Assembly: GCA_020846815.1 (NCBI GenBank)
Contig: JADLDF010000546.1
Span: 1 to 6,494 of the forward strand
Source of the DNA: Gammaproteobacteria bacterium
Lineage (GTDB): Bacteria; Pseudomonadota; Gammaproteobacteria; Steroidobacterales; Steroidobacteraceae
Direction of reading: 5' to 3'
Length of the DNA stretch: 6,494 nt
Shown here: positions 5,086 through 6,494 of the stretch, piece by piece
Layout: each line of letters starts with the position of its first letter
Numbering within the stretch: position 1 is the stretch's first letter
The notes under the pieces: model-generated
The model's input: only the letters and a program-made list of their open reading frames with translations
Told to the model about the DNA's origin: nothing
Databases searched by the model: none
Program-made: the position numbers and the translations under genes

Positions 5086-6494
5086 ATGGATCCCGCCGAA
5101 CTCCCTTCCGACCCTTTTCATTCCGACTCGGACCTGCGCGCCTGCCTGCGCGTGCTGAAGGCGATCGAGGCGGACCGGGGCGTGCTCACGCGTCTGCCGC
5201 GGGAGCAGCGGCGCGAGCTGTTGATCCTCGCAGGTCGGGTGGCCCGGCCGGATCATCAAGCCCGGCGGCGCATGGCCCGGGCGTTCCGCCGCGCCGAGCG
5301 CGAGGCCGCGCAGCAGCAGGACCGGCAGGCCATCGAGCAGGCCGGGCTGCGCATCCAGCGGCGCAGCGCGACCTATGTCCCGCTGTGGCTGCCGCCTCCC
5401 GACGCCGCGGACGACGGCGAGCGCCCGCGGCTTGCTTCGGCCCGCGCCTGCTACGTCTGCAAGCAGCCCTACACCGTGGTGCATCGCTACTACGACTCGA
5501 TGTGCCGCTCCTGCGGCGACTTCAACCATGCGAAGCGCGAACAGACCGCCGACCTCGCGGGTCTGTACGCGCTGGTCACCGGCGCGCGCGTCAAGATCGG
5601 CTACCAGGCCGCACTGAAGCTGCTGCGGGCCGGCGCGCACGTCGTCGTGACGACGCGCTTCCCCGTCGACGCGGCCGAGCGCTACGCGCGCGAGCCCGAC
5701 TACGCGGCGTTCCGCGAGCGCCTGCAGGTCCATGGCCTCGACCTGCGCCATACGCCGAGCGTCGAGCTGTTCGCGCGCTGGCTCGCTGAACGGCTGCCCC
5801 GCCTCGACTTCATCCTCAACAATGCCTGCCAGACGGTCCGCCGTCCCGCCGGCTTCTTCCGCCATCTGCTGGAGCGCGAGGCGCAGGGTTCGGGCGCGCT
5901 GCCGGCCGCACTGCGCAGCCCGCTCGCGCAGCATGACGCGCTCTGCAGGACGCTGGTCGCAGCGCCCGCGCTACCGCCAGGCCAGCTCGTCGCGAACGCC
6001 GCGCGCGGCCATCCCGAGGGGTTGGTAGACAGCGCAGCGCTGTCGCAACGCCGCTATCTCGACGAGGACTATCTCGAAGGCGAAGTGCTGTTTCCCCGCG
6101 ACCGTTACGACGAGGACCGGCAGCAGGTCGACCTGCGCGAGACCAACAGCTGGCGCCTGCGGCTGCACGAGGTCGAGACGCCCGAGCTGCTCGAGGTCCA
6201 GCTCGTGAACGCGATCGCGCCCTACGTCCTCAACGCGCGCCTGAAGCCGCTGATGCTGCGCAGCGGCGGCCGCCACATGCACATCGTCAACGTCAGCGCG
6301 ATGGAAGGCCAGTTCTACCGCACCACCAAGACCGACAGGCACCCGCACACCAACATGGCCAAGGCCGCGCTCAACATGATGACGCGCACCAGCGCCCCGG
6401 ACTACGTGCGCGACGGCATCCACATGAACGCCGTCGACACCGGCTGGATCACCGACGAGGATCCGGCGCTGCACGCGGCGCGCAAGGCGGAGCT
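5086..6494 (+). CDS. SDR-like oxidoreductase with N-terminal zinc-ribbon motif, 3' end outside window
   Basis: An open frame from ATG 5086 runs without a stop to the window edge, giving 469 residues with the C-terminus missing. Residues 1-120 are a charged, largely helical extension. CYVC (122-125) and CRSC (140-143) form a CxxC-N14-CxxC zinc-ribbon-like motif. A Rossmann-type SDR core starts at YALVTGARVKIG (161-172), close to TGxxxGxG but with K170 for the central glycine. Then come VVVTTR (187-191 region), LNNAC (244-248; canonical NNAG) and N375 in the helix equivalent to the catalytic-Asn helix. The strand HIVNVSA (399-405) is followed by NMAKAALNMMTRT (423-435) and the NAVDTGW turn (448-454), where SDRs have 'xPGxxxT'. 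K426 fits the catalytic lysine, but the usual Tyr position is T422 and the usual Ser position is A405. About 100 extra residues (roughly 255-370) separate NNAC from N375. A GTG at 5005 is an in-frame alternative start, but it has no ribosome binding site and low-complexity coding. Substrate and reaction are unknown; it may be a non-catalytic or atypical SDR. Confidence 0.85.
   Translation, partial: MDPAELPSDPFHSDSDLRACLRVLKAIEADRGVLTRLPREQRRELLILAGRVARPDHQARRRMARAFRRAEREAAQQQDRQAIEQAGLRIQRRSATYVPLWLPPPDAADDGERPRLASARACYVCKQPYTVVHRYYDSMCRSCGDFNHAKREQTADLAGLYALVTGARVKIGYQAALKLLRAGAHVVVTTRFPVDAAERYAREPDYAAFRERLQVHGLDLRHTPSVELFARWLAERLPRLDFILNNACQTVRRPAGFFRHLLEREAQGSGALPAALRSPLAQHDALCRTLVAAPALPPGQLVANAARGHPEGLVDSAALSQRRYLDEDYLEGEVLFPRDRYDEDRQQVDLRETNSWRLRLHEVETPELLEVQLVNAIAPYVLNARLKPLMLRSGGRHMHIVNVSAMEGQFYRTTKTDRHPHTNMAKAALNMMTRTSAPDYVRDGIHMNAVDTGWITDEDPALHAARKAE

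Noticed and set aside
4908..5789. A 293-codon plus-strand frame starting in the divergent gap.
   Set aside because: Arg/Ala/Pro-rich shadow of the dehydrogenase-like gene in another frame; the frame beginning at 5086 carries the zinc-ribbon and Rossmann motifs.
4690..5934. A 414-codon open frame on the minus strand spanning the divergent gap.
   Set aside because: It overlaps both the receptor signal region and the dehydrogenase-like gene, is low complexity and shows no family motif, whereas the plus-strand frame has clear SDR motifs.

Overview
The window is GC-rich (by eye about two thirds G+C). It has the codon use and compact layout of a proteobacterium. The Pit/DUF47 pair, a TonB-dependent receptor with a '-VVVTARKREE-' N-terminus, and '-10'-like TAGAAT/TACAAT hexamers in GC-rich surroundings all suit a high-GC Gram-negative, possibly a gammaproteobacterium of the Steroidobacter/Nevskia/Xanthomonas kind. 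That placement is inference only; no rRNA, tRNA or taxonomic marker gene is present. I see no mobile element, CRISPR array or RNA gene, and no obvious base-composition break that would suggest recent transfer.

Layout: (1) bases 1-420, plus strand, are the C-terminal part of an alpha/beta hydrolase whose start lies outside the window. (2) Bases 421-604 are non-coding, with three short perfect inverted repeats and a credible sigma70-type promoter. (3) Bases 605-1246 and 1253-2254, plus strand, form a two-gene operon: a PhoU-like DUF47 accessory protein followed by a PiT-family phosphate transporter. (4) Bases 2255-2342 are a short GC-rich convergent spacer. (5) Bases 2343-4805, minus strand, encode a complete TonB-dependent outer-membrane receptor, best started at a TTG with a strong Shine-Dalgarno. 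(6) Bases 4806-5085 are a divergent intergenic region with small repeats and a dyad. (7) Bases 5086-6494, plus strand, run off the end of the window and encode an unusual short-chain dehydrogenase/reductase-like protein. It has an N-terminal extension, a four-cysteine zinc-ribbon-like motif, an expanded middle and a non-canonical catalytic site.

How the genes work together: the DUF47 and PiT genes almost certainly act together in low-affinity, cation-symport phosphate uptake across the inner membrane. The hydrolase, the receptor and the dehydrogenase-like protein have no evident link to phosphate or to one another; the receptor is flanked by convergent and divergent neighbours and looks like a single-gene unit. 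Most of the window is ordinary. The best candidate for something under-described is the dehydrogenase-like gene at the right end, followed by the receptor's hairpin-presented ribosome binding site and the inverted repeat that fills the spacer of the phosphate operon promoter.
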